A DNA stretch of 64,000 nt from UBA3006 sp031401235 (GTDB lineage Bacteria; Actinomycetota; Acidimicrobiia; Acidimicrobiales; Ilumatobacteraceae): NCBI GenBank assembly GCA_031401235.1, contig JANNRJ010000004.1, positions 4,008 through 68,007 of the forward strand, read 5' to 3'. A program made the translations under genes and the position numbers. Below the pieces are notes generated by a model. The model ran no database searches. It worked only from the letters and a program-made list of their open reading frames with translations, and was not told the DNA's origin. Below, in pieces: positions 33,564 through 41,840 of the stretch (within the stretch, counting starts at the first letter, position 1; each line of letters begins with the position of its first letter).

Positions 33564-34841
33564 CTACCCGACATCGGTCGTGTCGCTCGTTTTAGGTTGC
33601 GACGGCCCCCAAGGTGAGGAACCTGGCTCTCGTTCGGTATGCAATGTGCTGGCCGGGCGAATAGCCCCTTGGCCAAATCGTTCCCGTATTTCATCGATCG
33701 CCGATGTCGCGTCTTTCCACACCGCATCTAAATCGGCCGCCTCACTAGCGCTCGCATTGTCCTCAAAGAGACTGGACTGAACGGTGGGTTCGGAGAAGTT
33801 GCGTGTTGAAAACCCGACTAAGCGCACCCCATCTCGAAGATCAATTTCATCTAACGCCGATTCAATCAACCGAAGCATTGCCTGGGCAGACGACAGTGGC
33901 GACATCGATGTTCGCGACCTTGTAATCATCCGAAAGTCGCTGAACTTCAGCTTCAAAGTACAAGTTCGCGGCGACAGCCCCTCGGCCCGGCATCGTCGGG
34001 CAACGGCATCAGTAAGTCGCACGAGGTGGGTGTGAATTTCGTCGTGACTATGAATGTCGTCGCTAAACGTCTCTTCATGTCCAATAGATTTTGAGTCGCT
34101 ACTAGCAATCACTGGTCGATCATCACGAGCATTAGCCAGATCGTGCAAATGCTTGCCGTGCGCTTGTCCGATCATGGTTTGCAATGTTCGAAGATCAAAG
34201 GCAGCCAAGTCGGCAACGGTGGCGATACCCAGACGCTGCAATTTCGAGAGGGTCACTGGTCCGACCCCCCACAACGCCTCAACTTTGAGCGGGTACAAAA
34301 AAGCCAATTCATTGCCAGGAAGAACTTCAACGACTCCCGGTCCGGGCACTACTGAATCAGCAGTCGCCCGCGGCTTGGCTACTTTAGATGCAAGTTTGGC
34401 AATAAATTTGCTAGGTGCTACGCCGACACTGCACTCCAATTGCATTTCTTGTCGTATCCGCCGTCGAATATCGTGCGCAATTTCCACACCACTGCCGAAA
34501 AGTTTCAATGCACCAGTCACATCAAGAAATGCTTCGTCGAGAGACAATCCTTCGACGAGTGGCGTGTAATCACTGAACACATCGAAAACTTGCGCGCTGA
34601 CGTCGGAATAGAGTTTTTGATCTCCCGGCAGAAATATTGCCTGAGGACAACGCCGACGGGCCTGGGCCGAGGACATCGCCGAGAAGATTCCAAAACGACG
34701 GGCTTCGTAGGATGCCGCGGCGACAACTCCACGAGCCCCACTCCCCCCGACAACGACAGGTTTACCAATAAGTTCAGGGTGACGGCGCAACTCAACAGCC
34801 ACATAGAACATATCCATATCAACGTGAAGAATCGTGCGCAC
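33564..34841 (-). CDS. dinB: DNA polymerase IV (Y family)
   Basis: Translesion polymerase, 425 residues from GTG 34841. Palm motifs: ILHVDMDMFYVAVE, with the metal aspartates and Tyr at the steric-gate position, and LSLDEAFLDVTG. A helix-hairpin-helix follows (LWGVGPVTLSKLQRLGI), then the little finger (LKLKFSDFRMITRS). The C-terminal 60 residues are unrelated and lack a clear beta-clamp motif, although SSLFED near residue 370 could serve (QSSLF). An upstream TTG (34853) is also in frame. TATTGT 8 bases before the GTG and the lack of a ribosome site suggest a leaderless mRNA. Confidence 0.94.
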   Translation of the reverse strand: MRTILHVDMDMFYVAVELRRHPELIGKPVVVGGSGARGVVAAASYEARRFGIFSAMSSAQARRRCPQAIFLPGDQKLYSDVSAQVFDVFSDYTPLVEGLSLDEAFLDVTGALKLFGSGVEIAHDIRRRIRQEMQLECSVGVAPSKFIAKLASKVAKPRATADSVVPGPGVVEVLPGNELAFLYPLKVEALWGVGPVTLSKLQRLGIATVADLAAFDLRTLQTMIGQAHGKHLHDLANARDDRPVIASSDSKSIGHEETFSDDIHSHDEIHTHLVRLTDAVARRCRAEGLSPRTCTLKLKFSDFRMITRSRTSMSPLSSAQAMLRLIESALDEIDLRDGVRLVGFSTRNFSEPTVQSSLFEDNASASEAADLDAVWKDATSAIDEIRERFGQGAIRPASTLHTEREPGSSPWGPSQPKTSDTTDVG

Positions 34842-34849
34842 TACGAGGA

Positions 34850-34869
34850 ACAATACCGACCTCTACGAT
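34850..34869. promoter_or_regulatory. Divergent promoters of dinB and the small membrane protein gene
   Basis: TATTGT on the minus strand (34855-34850) is 8 bases before the dinB GTG at 34841, and TACGAT on the plus strand (34864-34869) is 6 bases before the GTG at 34876. Both genes lack a Shine-Dalgarno, and only 34 bases separate the two start codons. Confidence 0.45.
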
Positions 34870-34875
34870 GGTGAA

Positions 34876-35160
34876 GTGTCTACCTCGCCCGGATCCAACC
34901 GCTCACTTTCCGCATTGCCCTCGCCGAAGGCGCGCATCGTCGCATTCATCGCGATTTTGATTGCCGGAATCGCCGGTGCATTGATCGGGTCAGCGATGAT
35001 CGATCTACAGTGCAGCGGCAGTTGTGATGTCCCAATCGGAATCGGTTTGTTTATTGGGGCACTAATAGGCGCGAGCGGAATGAGCATTGTCACGGTCTTG
35101 GTGTTGCGAGCCGCCGGTGAATGGCGCGAACTCGCCGATAACAAATCTTCCGACTCATGA
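34876..35160 (+). CDS. Small two-helix membrane protein of unknown function
   Basis: 94 residues from GTG 34876 (an in-frame GTG at 34834 would overlap dinB). Two membrane helices, about residues 20-42 and 52-77, are linked by a short loop with two cysteines (LQCSGSCD). Gly/Ala-rich helices and the loop recall small actinobacterial envelope proteins, but I do not recognise a family. It overlaps the next gene by 4 bases and heads a plus-strand unit containing an inositol-phosphatase-like enzyme and a two-component system. Confidence 0.7.
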   Translation: MSTSPGSNRSLSALPSPKARIVAFIAILIAGIAGALIGSAMIDLQCSGSCDVPIGIGLFIGALIGASGMSIVTVLVLRAAGEWRELADNKSSDS

Positions 35161-35972
35161 CAACTGCGAATCTTGCACTTGGTCACGAGCTGCTTCATAT
35201 TGCCTCCACGCTGGCTCGCCAAGCCGGAACAATGGCTTTGATCGGTCGTCAAGGCGGACTGGCCGATGTTCAAACTAAAACCACCGCAACTGACATGGTT
35301 ACCGAATTTGATCGAGCGTCTGAATTGCTCGTGTTCGAGGGGCTTAAGCGATTCCGACCCCAAGACACCATTGTCGGCGAAGAGGGCGCAACTCATTCCG
35401 GTAGCAGTGGGATTACTTGGTACATCGACCCGATCGATGGCACGACAAATTTTCTTTATTCTCTTCCAAATTGGGCCGTATCAATTGGGGCAACGGATAA
35501 TCAAGGCTCGCTTGCCGGTGCCGTGTACATTCCGGCGATGGATGAAATATTCACCGCAGTGCGCGGGGGTGGAGCACATCTAAATGGTTCGTCAATTCGA
35601 TGCAATTCGGTCACCGATCTTTCCCAAGCACTGGTGTGCACCGGCTTTAGTTATTCCGCGGCGCAACGAACTTTGCAAGCTCAGCGAGTGGCGCGGATGA
35701 TCCATCAAGTCCGCGATATTCGTAGATTCGGGGCGGCCGCAATCGATCTCTGTTATGTCGCGTGTGGCCGCTTGGATGCGTATTTTGAAGAAAATCTTGA
35801 ATTATGGGACATTGTTGCTGGCGAATTAATTGCGCGCGAGGCCGGGTGTCGAAGCGGCGGCTTCAATGGTCAAGATGTAACGCCGGCGCAAACACTCGCT
35901 TCTGTGCCCGCCATATTTGACGATCTCGCCACCCTCATAACCGCATCAAGCACTCGCGTTAGACAAGAATAA
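35157..35972 (+). CDS. Inositol-monophosphatase family phosphatase
   Basis: Mg-dependent phosphatase, 271 residues. The three metal-site blocks are visible: VGEEGA (near residue 74), WYIDPIDGTTNF (near 88-99) and LWDIVAGELIAREAG (near 220). Members dephosphorylate inositol phosphate, histidinol phosphate or adenosine bisphosphate, and sequence alone does not decide. In actinobacteria, inositol feeds mycothiol or phosphoinositide lipids. ATG overlaps the stop of the membrane protein gene, and the response regulator follows by 4 bases. Confidence 0.93.
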   Translation: MTTANLALGHELLHIASTLARQAGTMALIGRQGGLADVQTKTTATDMVTEFDRASELLVFEGLKRFRPQDTIVGEEGATHSGSSGITWYIDPIDGTTNFLYSLPNWAVSIGATDNQGSLAGAVYIPAMDEIFTAVRGGGAHLNGSSIRCNSVTDLSQALVCTGFSYSAAQRTLQAQRVARMIHQVRDIRRFGAAAIDLCYVACGRLDAYFEENLELWDIVAGELIAREAGCRSGGFNGQDVTPAQTLASVPAIFDDLATLITASSTRVRQE

Positions 35973-35976
35973 CGAC

Positions 35977-36657
35977 GTGGGCACGCGTGTACTGACCGTC
36001 GAGGACGATGAGCGAATTCGTGCGTCCGTAAAACTCGCACTCGAAGATGAGGGTTGGATCGTCGACGAAGCCGCCAGCGGAGAGGAAGCCCTCGTCATAT
36101 TTAACCGTGTGCCGGCCGATGTTGTTCTTATCGACATCATGCTGCCAGGCATTGATGGATTCGAACTTTGTCGAAGCCTTCGACAATCCAGTGATGTTCC
36201 AATCGTCATGGTCACTGCCCGAGTTGATACTCATGATGTTGTTGCTGGTCTTGAAGCTGGTGCCGACGATTACCTGACCAAACCATTTGCGCCCAAAGAG
36301 CTATCAGCACGGATCCGAGCATTATTGCGACGCGTGCGTCCGTCGGCACCTGGACACTCGCGATTGATATTTGGAAACCTTGAAATAATTCCCGATGAAG
36401 GCAAAGTTCTTCTTGACAAACGCGAAGCACAACTCACCAAGACCGAATTTCGTTTATTGTGTGAACTCGCTCACGATCCGGGAAGTGTATTTAGCCGTGA
36501 AAGTCTGCTCGATAAAGTATGGGGATACGGATACTTCGGTGATGGTCGATTGGTCGATGTGCATATACGGCGCTTACGAATGAAGGTCGAGTTAGATTCG
36601 GCAAATCCGCAGCATGTGATAACTGTTCGCGGACTTGGCTACCGACTTCAACCGTGA
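35977..36657 (+). CDS. OmpR-family response regulator (MtrA-like)
   Basis: 226 residues: receiver domain (1-118) with the acidic pocket at VEDDE (8-12), phosphoacceptor Asp53 in LIDIMLPG, Thr in MVTAR and the Lys in LTKPFAPKEL; then a winged-helix DNA-binding domain (about 128-224) with KTEFRLLCELAHDPG, VWGYGYFGDGRLVDVHIRRL and the final VRGLGYRL. GTG at 35977 is the start. It overlaps the sensor kinase gene. Order (regulator, kinase, lipoprotein) matches the mtrA-mtrB-lpqB arrangement of actinobacteria, so a role in envelope or division control is likely but inferred. Confidence 0.95.
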   Translation: MGTRVLTVEDDERIRASVKLALEDEGWIVDEAASGEEALVIFNRVPADVVLIDIMLPGIDGFELCRSLRQSSDVPIVMVTARVDTHDVVAGLEAGADDYLTKPFAPKELSARIRALLRRVRPSAPGHSRLIFGNLEIIPDEGKVLLDKREAQLTKTEFRLLCELAHDPGSVFSRESLLDKVWGYGYFGDGRLVDVHIRRLRMKVELDSANPQHVITVRGLGYRLQP

Positions 36658-38090
36658 CGGGAAGCCCATTTCGGCAATTGCCGAGCATTGGTTTACGAAA
36701 TCGGATTCTGATTACATTTGGCGCAGGCGCACTCATTCTGTCGATAATTCTTGCATTCACCACTTACGGGATCACTAAATCAAATCTTGTCAAGCAACGT
36801 GAAACCGCAGGCATCAGCCAGGCCTATATCAATGCCCGCCGAGTTCAGCGCGATTTAAACATCGATCCAACGAGTGTCAACGAGACTCTTGCTCAACTTG
36901 GATCACCGGAACGTCTGTTGTTGTATCGCAATGTCTGGGGCACGACAAGTCCACTTTTTGGCCCCAACCAGATTCCCCCGCCACTGCAAACTCGTGTGAT
37001 CGATGATCATGCGGCGAGCCGAATGATCATTAATTACCGCGGATCCAGCGCTTTGATCATCGGGATTCCACTTCCACAGATTCACGCTTCCTACTTTGAA
37101 CTGAATAGTCTCTCAGAAGTCTCAAGTACCTTGCGCAGTGTCCGCTTGGCATTACTGCTATCAACCATCTTCACCACGATTGTGGGAATAAGTCTCGGTG
37201 CTATTGCTTCGCGCCGGGTCGTGCGACCACTTGCTGATGCTGCCCTTGCTGCCCGAGCCATTGCCGATGGTCGACTCGATACTCGGCTCGGACAAACCGA
37301 CGATCCTGATCTGCAAGTGCTGACGAACGCGTTTAATGACATGGTCTCAACTCTTCAACTGCGGGTCGAACGGGATGCACGGTTCACGTCCGATGTGAGT
37401 CACGAGTTGCGATCACCACTGATGACGCTGTCTGCCTCAGCCGAGGTCATGCTGGCGCGACGAGATGAACTTCCCGAACGATCGAAAGTTGCCCTTGATT
37501 TGCTCGTTGGAGATGTGATCCGGTTTCAAGGTTTGGTGGAAGACCTATTGGAAATTTCGCGGTTTGATGCCGGGGCCATCCGATTACTAAAGGAAAATCT
37601 CTCGCTGAATGAATTTGTTCGTCAGGCGGTTTCCGTCAGCAGTCTTCCCACAACCGACATATTTTGTGACCCTGAACTTGACGAAGTAGTCATCCGCGGT
37701 GACCGCCGTCGACTGGCCCGTGTGATTGCCAACCTCATTGACAACGCTCGGCTTCACAGTGGTGGAAAAGCGAGCATAATTATTTCTCGAGCTGGTTCTG
37801 GAACTGATCTTGAACAATCGATTACTAATGCGTGGATCATCGTCCAAGATGACGGGGAAGGACTCATCGAGGGCGAACTTGAGATCATTTTTGAACGATT
37901 TTCGAGAGGCGGCGCGGCAGGACGGCGCAGCGCCTCCGAAGGCGCGGGTCTTGGACTTGCGCTAGCCCGAGAACACGTCATTTTGCACGGCGGTCGCATT
38001 TGGGCCGAACATAGAAGCGACGGAATTACCGGCGCTCGCTTCATTGTTGAGTTACCAATTGAATCACGCTTCAAAGAAGTCACCTCATGA
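36654..38090 (+). CDS. Sensor histidine kinase (MtrB-like)
   Basis: 478-residue membrane kinase. Helix 1 is about 18-40, an extracytoplasmic sensor region 41-160, helix 2 about 162-186, HAMP about 188-240, and a HisKA domain with FTSDVSHELRSPL and His250. The ATPase domain has the N box (ANLIDNARLHSGG), G1 (DDGEGL) and G2 (GAGLGLALA). GTG start overlaps the response regulator stop, and the kinase stop overlaps the small lipoprotein ATG. Likely partner of the upstream response regulator. Confidence 0.95.
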   Translation: MTGSPFRQLPSIGLRNRILITFGAGALILSIILAFTTYGITKSNLVKQRETAGISQAYINARRVQRDLNIDPTSVNETLAQLGSPERLLLYRNVWGTTSPLFGPNQIPPPLQTRVIDDHAASRMIINYRGSSALIIGIPLPQIHASYFELNSLSEVSSTLRSVRLALLLSTIFTTIVGISLGAIASRRVVRPLADAALAARAIADGRLDTRLGQTDDPDLQVLTNAFNDMVSTLQLRVERDARFTSDVSHELRSPLMTLSASAEVMLARRDELPERSKVALDLLVGDVIRFQGLVEDLLEISRFDAGAIRLLKENLSLNEFVRQAVSVSSLPTTDIFCDPELDEVVIRGDRRRLARVIANLIDNARLHSGGKASIIISRAGSGTDLEQSITNAWIIVQDDGEGLIEGELEIIFERFSRGGAAGRRSASEGAGLGLALAREHVILHGGRIWAEHRSDGITGARFIVELPIESRFKEVTS

Positions 38091-38248
38091 ATTCACGTCG
38101 TATTGCAATTGTTGTTATCACGTGTGTCGCTGTTAGTGCGTGTGGAATCTCACCGGATCTTCGCCCCCGCGACATCGATCCTGCAAAACAAGAACTTCTA
38201 TTGTCGCCAACTACTTCCAACTCGACGACTGTTACGAGCAACCCGTAG
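38087..38248 (+). CDS. 53-residue lipoprotein in the LpqB position
   Basis: Starts with ATG overlapping the kinase stop by 4 bases and ends at TAG 38248. It has a basic n-region (MNSRR), a hydrophobic stretch (IAIVVITCVA) and a lipobox VSAC at 17-20, then a short Pro/Ser/Thr-rich tail. The segment after the cysteine (GISPDLRPRDIDP) resembles the first residues of LpqB/GerMN lipoproteins that follow mtrB in actinobacteria, but no GerMN domain follows before glpK begins 20 bases later. Either a truncated relic or a genuinely minimal lipoprotein. Confidence 0.7.
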   Translation: MNSRRIAIVVITCVAVSACGISPDLRPRDIDPAKQELLLSPTTSNSTTVTSNP

Positions 38249-38253
38249 ACGAC

Positions 38254-38259
38254 TAGATT
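38254..38259 (+). promoter_or_regulatory. Candidate -10 element of glpK (leaderless)
   Basis: TAGATT lies 8 bases before ATG 38268, with no Shine-Dalgarno. It falls in the 19-base gap after the small lipoprotein gene, suggesting that glpK is also transcribed on its own. Confidence 0.45.
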
Positions 38260-38267
38260 TCACTTCA

Positions 38268-39731
38268 ATGGGTGTAGTCATTGCGATCGATGCCGGAACC
38301 ACCGGCGTGCGCTCACGCGCCATATTTTCAGATGGCCGTTCCCCGATCTCGTCGTATCGGGAGTTCACCCAATTTTTTCCCAAACCTGGCTGGGTTGAAC
38401 ACGACGCATCGGAAATTTGGTCGGTAGTCGCCGAAACACTACGAGATGTCATCGGACAAGTATTCGAACCAATTGCCGCCATTGGCGTTACTAATCAACG
38501 AGAGACAATTGTTGCCTGGAACCGCCTCACCGGAATCCCATACCATCGAGCGATCGTTTGGCAAGACCGTCGGACCGCTCAACGTTGTGAGCAGCTCAAG
38601 GATTTGTTACCGATGGTTCGACAACGAACTGGGCTAGTCCTGGACCCATATTTTTCAGGATCTAAAGCGGAATGGTTGCTCACATCTGGAAATGTTCCGG
38701 TCGGCGCTGAACTTGCACTGGGCACGATTGATTCGTGGATCGTTTGGAATTTGACTGCTGGGGCAAGTTTTGTCACCGACGCCTCGAATGCTTCGCGAAC
38801 CATGCTCTTTGATATCAACACAATGAATTGGGACAACGAACTCTGCGACATATTCAAAGTTCCATCGGCGGCCCTACCAACCGTGGTCGCATCAAGCGGT
38901 CGATGTGGTGTAACAGCGGCAATTTCTGGGATTCCATCTGGAATTCCGATTTCCGGCATCGCCGGGGATCAACAAGCGGCATTGTTCGGTCAAGCATGTT
39001 TCAGTCTTGGAAGTGCCAAAAATTCTTATGGAACAGGAAGTTTCGTGCTGATGAATGTGGGACATACTTGTCCACCCATTCGAGAGGGCTTGCTCACCAC
39101 GGTGGCGTGGGTGCTTGGCGACGGCACACCAACGTACGCACTTGAAGGCGCAATCTTTGTCACGGGTGCGGCCATTCAATGGTTACGCGATGGCCTCAAT
39201 ATCATTGATAACGCCGCCGAGATCGGTCCACTGGCTACAAGCGTTCCTGATTCTGGGGGCGTCGTTGTCATTCCGGCATTTACTGGATTGGGAAGTCCGT
39301 GGTGGGATCCATACGCACGTGGAACCATTCTTGGCATAACTCGTGGCACCACTCGCGCTCACATTGCCCGCGCAGTCATTGAATCGATTGCCTACCAAAC
39401 GCGTGATGTTGTGGCGGCCATGACCGATGCATCTGGGGTGACGATTAGCGACTTACGTGTAGACGGCGGTGCCGCAGTAATGGACTTACTTTTGCAACTT
39501 CAAGCCGACCAACTCGATGTAAATGTGTTGCGGCCGCGGGAACTCGAAGCCACCTCGATGGGGGCGGCCTACTTGGCAGGCTTAGCGGAAGGGACTTGGC
39601 CATCCCTTGATGCCATAACTAAGTCGTGGGAGTTGGAGAAATTGTTCGTTCCAAAGGGCGCGGTGTCCGACATCGGTTACCACGACTGGACTCGAGGTGT
39701 CGAACGTTCGCGCAACTGGGCCACTAGATAA
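38268..39731 (+). CDS. glpK: Glycerol kinase
   Basis: FGGY-family kinase making glycerol 3-phosphate from glycerol and ATP. 487 residues from ATG 38268, where the conserved VVIAIDAGTTGVRSRA begins; longer in-frame starts lie inside the lipoprotein gene. Signatures: GVTNQRETIVAWNR, IVWQDRRTAQRC, the FGGY-like segment GTIDSWIVWNLT, GIAGDQQAALFGQACF and DGGAAVMDLLLQ. No glpF or glpD is adjacent; the gene ends in an 8-base convergent overlap with the TTG/GTG-started GMC gene. Distinction from other FGGY kinases rests on the NQRET and GDQQAALFGQ motifs. Confidence 0.94.
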   Translation: MGVVIAIDAGTTGVRSRAIFSDGRSPISSYREFTQFFPKPGWVEHDASEIWSVVAETLRDVIGQVFEPIAAIGVTNQRETIVAWNRLTGIPYHRAIVWQDRRTAQRCEQLKDLLPMVRQRTGLVLDPYFSGSKAEWLLTSGNVPVGAELALGTIDSWIVWNLTAGASFVTDASNASRTMLFDINTMNWDNELCDIFKVPSAALPTVVASSGRCGVTAAISGIPSGIPISGIAGDQQAALFGQACFSLGSAKNSYGTGSFVLMNVGHTCPPIREGLLTTVAWVLGDGTPTYALEGAIFVTGAAIQWLRDGLNIIDNAAEIGPLATSVPDSGGVVVIPAFTGLGSPWWDPYARGTILGITRGTTRAHIARAVIESIAYQTRDVVAAMTDASGVTISDLRVDGGAAVMDLLLQLQADQLDVNVLRPRELEATSMGAAYLAGLAEGTWPSLDAITKSWELEKLFVPKGAVSDIGYHDWTRGVERSRNWATR

Positions 39732-41154
39732 ATAGTTGGGCAATTTTTGGAGCGATCACTTCGGCCAGCATCACGACCGGCAAATGCGTATTGGCTCGCG
39801 GCAGCTCGGGCATGATTGACGCGTCGCAAACCCACAATTTCTGGCAACCAATGACTCGTCCCGAAGAGTCGACCACGGTCATCGGATTATTCGTCGGCCC
39901 CATCCGACAAGTGCCCGAGGCATGATAATAACTTCCAACGTGAAATCTCATCCAACTATCAAGTTCGGAATCGTTCATATCCAAAAGTGACTCGGCCGGA
40001 GTTTCAATGTCGTCACAAAAGACCCCGTGTGTTCGACTTTGCACCCATGGACTTTGGGCGAGATTGAGTAGAAATGATAATGCTTCGCGCATTCGTTGCA
40101 GGTCCGCCGACGAACTCAACACATTGAAGTCCACCGATGGAAAAATTGCCGGGTCGTTGCTGGTCGTAGAAACCGTGCCACGAGACTGCACTTGCATTAG
40201 CGCAACATTTAAGACAGCTAGTGACGAATCGTTACCGGCTCGATTGATTGGAAGCACCTGAATGTCGCCACTGGATTGACTAGACGATGATCGAAGGAGA
40301 GTACTGGTGGCGGTACTGCTGGACACCACCTCATTCACGGCAAATGAAAGCGCCACGGCTACATGATCGCTCAATCCCATACCAATTCCAGGCAATTGAA
40401 CGTTGCTTCGCCGAAGTACAGCAGGAGAGTGAATTGTTCCGGCACACACTATTACTGCTTGGGCATCAATTAGTTCGCCATTGTCAAGTTGGACGCCGCT
40501 TGCAGTGACGCCATCGAAAACAATTTTGTTAACTTTGGAATTGGTGCGCAATGAAAAATTGGCACGCCCGCGGGCCGTCTCCAGATATGCATCACTCACT
40601 GAATCGCGACGCCCTTCGGCAATTGTCAAATGGGCGCTGCCGAATCCATCCACCGAAGTACGGCTCACATCGGAAATAAACGTCACACCCCGATCATTTG
40701 CCGCACCTGCTAGCAGGTGATCTGCCGTACCCCAACCATGGGTAGGCATCTGGTACAGCGAAATAGGCAATGCTCGAAATACGTGACCTACATCGGCCCA
40801 TGACCAACCCGCACATCCGTGGACACGTTCCCACGAGTTGTAATCATCGGGATGTCCCCACATGCCGATCAGACCATTTATCTTCGAGCTTCCGCCTACC
40901 CCACGTCCCAATAAGTACGGCACAACCCCCTGCTCGGCAGTTCTGGTGACACGGACATCGTGAAAGAAGCTGTCAATTACTTTTAGGGAATTGAGATAAT
41001 CAACTCCGGCAATTCGTGGGTCGCGTGTCGACTCCAGATCATCGCCTCCTGCCTCGAGCAACAAAATATTGAGAGCTGGGTTTTCCGACAGTCGCGAAGC
41101 AATGACCGCACCGGATGTCCCCGCACCGATGACGACTATTGGCAGTGACGACAC
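39724..41154 (-). CDS. GMC-family FAD-dependent oxidoreductase
   Basis: Glucose-methanol-choline oxidoreductase, 476 residues from GTG 41154 (TTG 41172 is also in frame). FAD-binding LPIVVIGAGTSGAVIASRL opens the protein, followed by LLLEAGG, GRGVGGSSKINGLIGMWG, a second GMC block VIVCAGTIHSPAVLRRS, and the C-terminal active-site region YYHASGTCRMG, where the first His is the expected base. The alcohol substrate is unknown. It is the last gene of the MoxR-VWA-phosphatase unit, adjoining the upstream stop. Confidence 0.92.
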   Translation of the reverse strand: MSSLPIVVIGAGTSGAVIASRLSENPALNILLLEAGGDDLESTRDPRIAGVDYLNSLKVIDSFFHDVRVTRTAEQGVVPYLLGRGVGGSSKINGLIGMWGHPDDYNSWERVHGCAGWSWADVGHVFRALPISLYQMPTHGWGTADHLLAGAANDRGVTFISDVSRTSVDGFGSAHLTIAEGRRDSVSDAYLETARGRANFSLRTNSKVNKIVFDGVTASGVQLDNGELIDAQAVIVCAGTIHSPAVLRRSNVQLPGIGMGLSDHVAVALSFAVNEVVSSSTATSTLLRSSSSQSSGDIQVLPINRAGNDSSLAVLNVALMQVQSRGTVSTTSNDPAIFPSVDFNVLSSSADLQRMREALSFLLNLAQSPWVQSRTHGVFCDDIETPAESLLDMNDSELDSWMRFHVGSYYHASGTCRMGPTNNPMTVVDSSGRVIGCQKLWVCDASIMPELPRANTHLPVVMLAEVIAPKIAQLFI

Positions 41155-41168
41155 CCTGCCATCATGCC

Positions 41169-41840
41169 TCAATCAGGAATCATGACCGGATCTGTGATAG
41201 TGGCTGAGGGCAAACCTCGCAAATGGGCAATGTCGTTATAGCGCAGCAAAGCCCAATGGTCGCTTCGAATCTCAGCAAATTCGGTGAGCGAACAATTTTT
41301 GGTTCGAATCTCAAATTTGCCGGTTGGTGGAGTGCCAAGGGTGCGACGCAGCACCGCATCTACTACCCCGCCGTGACACGCCACCACAATCGTCTTACCG
41401 ACATGGTTGCGAGCGAGTGCCTCAAAGGACGCTCCCACCCGGGAATGAAATGCGGCAATGGTTTCACCACCTGGAAAGAACTCGGCATTTGGATCCGCAC
41501 CCCAATCGGGACGACCATGTCGTCGAACAAATTCGTCGTAGGTCAATCCGTCACATTCTGGACCCGGATCGTGCTCGCCGAATCCAGCATCTATCGTGAT
41601 CGCCATGCCATCAAACGCGTCTCGCAAAATCTCCGCAGTTTCGAGGGCACGAGGATAGGCGCTTGAATAGAGATAGTCGGCCCCAATTTCGGTGGTTTCG
41701 TTAAGGCGATCTCGAAGTCGCTGTGCTTGCAAACGGCCCAATTCAGATAACCCCGTGCAGGATCGCGGTCCGCCCAATATTTTGTTTACGGTGACTTGCG
41801 ATTCACCGTGGCGAACCAGCACCACGCGTGTCAACGTCAT
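41169..41840 (-). CDS. Histidine phosphatase family protein
   Basis: Phosphoglycerate-mutase-like phosphatase, 223 residues from ATG 41840, which overlaps the VWA stop by 4 bases. The active-site RHG is in VVLVRHGES (about residues 6-14), YSSAYPRALETAEI carries the second arginine, the Glu-His acid pair is near GFGEHDPGPECDG, and VACHGGV gives the second His. The substrate is undefined; the family includes phosphatases and mutases. An in-frame extension to 41885 is unlikely because it would lie inside the VWA gene. Confidence 0.93.
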   Translation of the reverse strand: MTLTRVVLVRHGESQVTVNKILGGPRSCTGLSELGRLQAQRLRDRLNETTEIGADYLYSSAYPRALETAEILRDAFDGMAITIDAGFGEHDPGPECDGLTYDEFVRRHGRPDWGADPNAEFFPGGETIAAFHSRVGASFEALARNHVGKTIVVACHGGVVDAVLRRTLGTPPTGKFEIRTKNCSLTEFAEIRSDHWALLRYNDIAHLRGLPSATITDPVMIPD

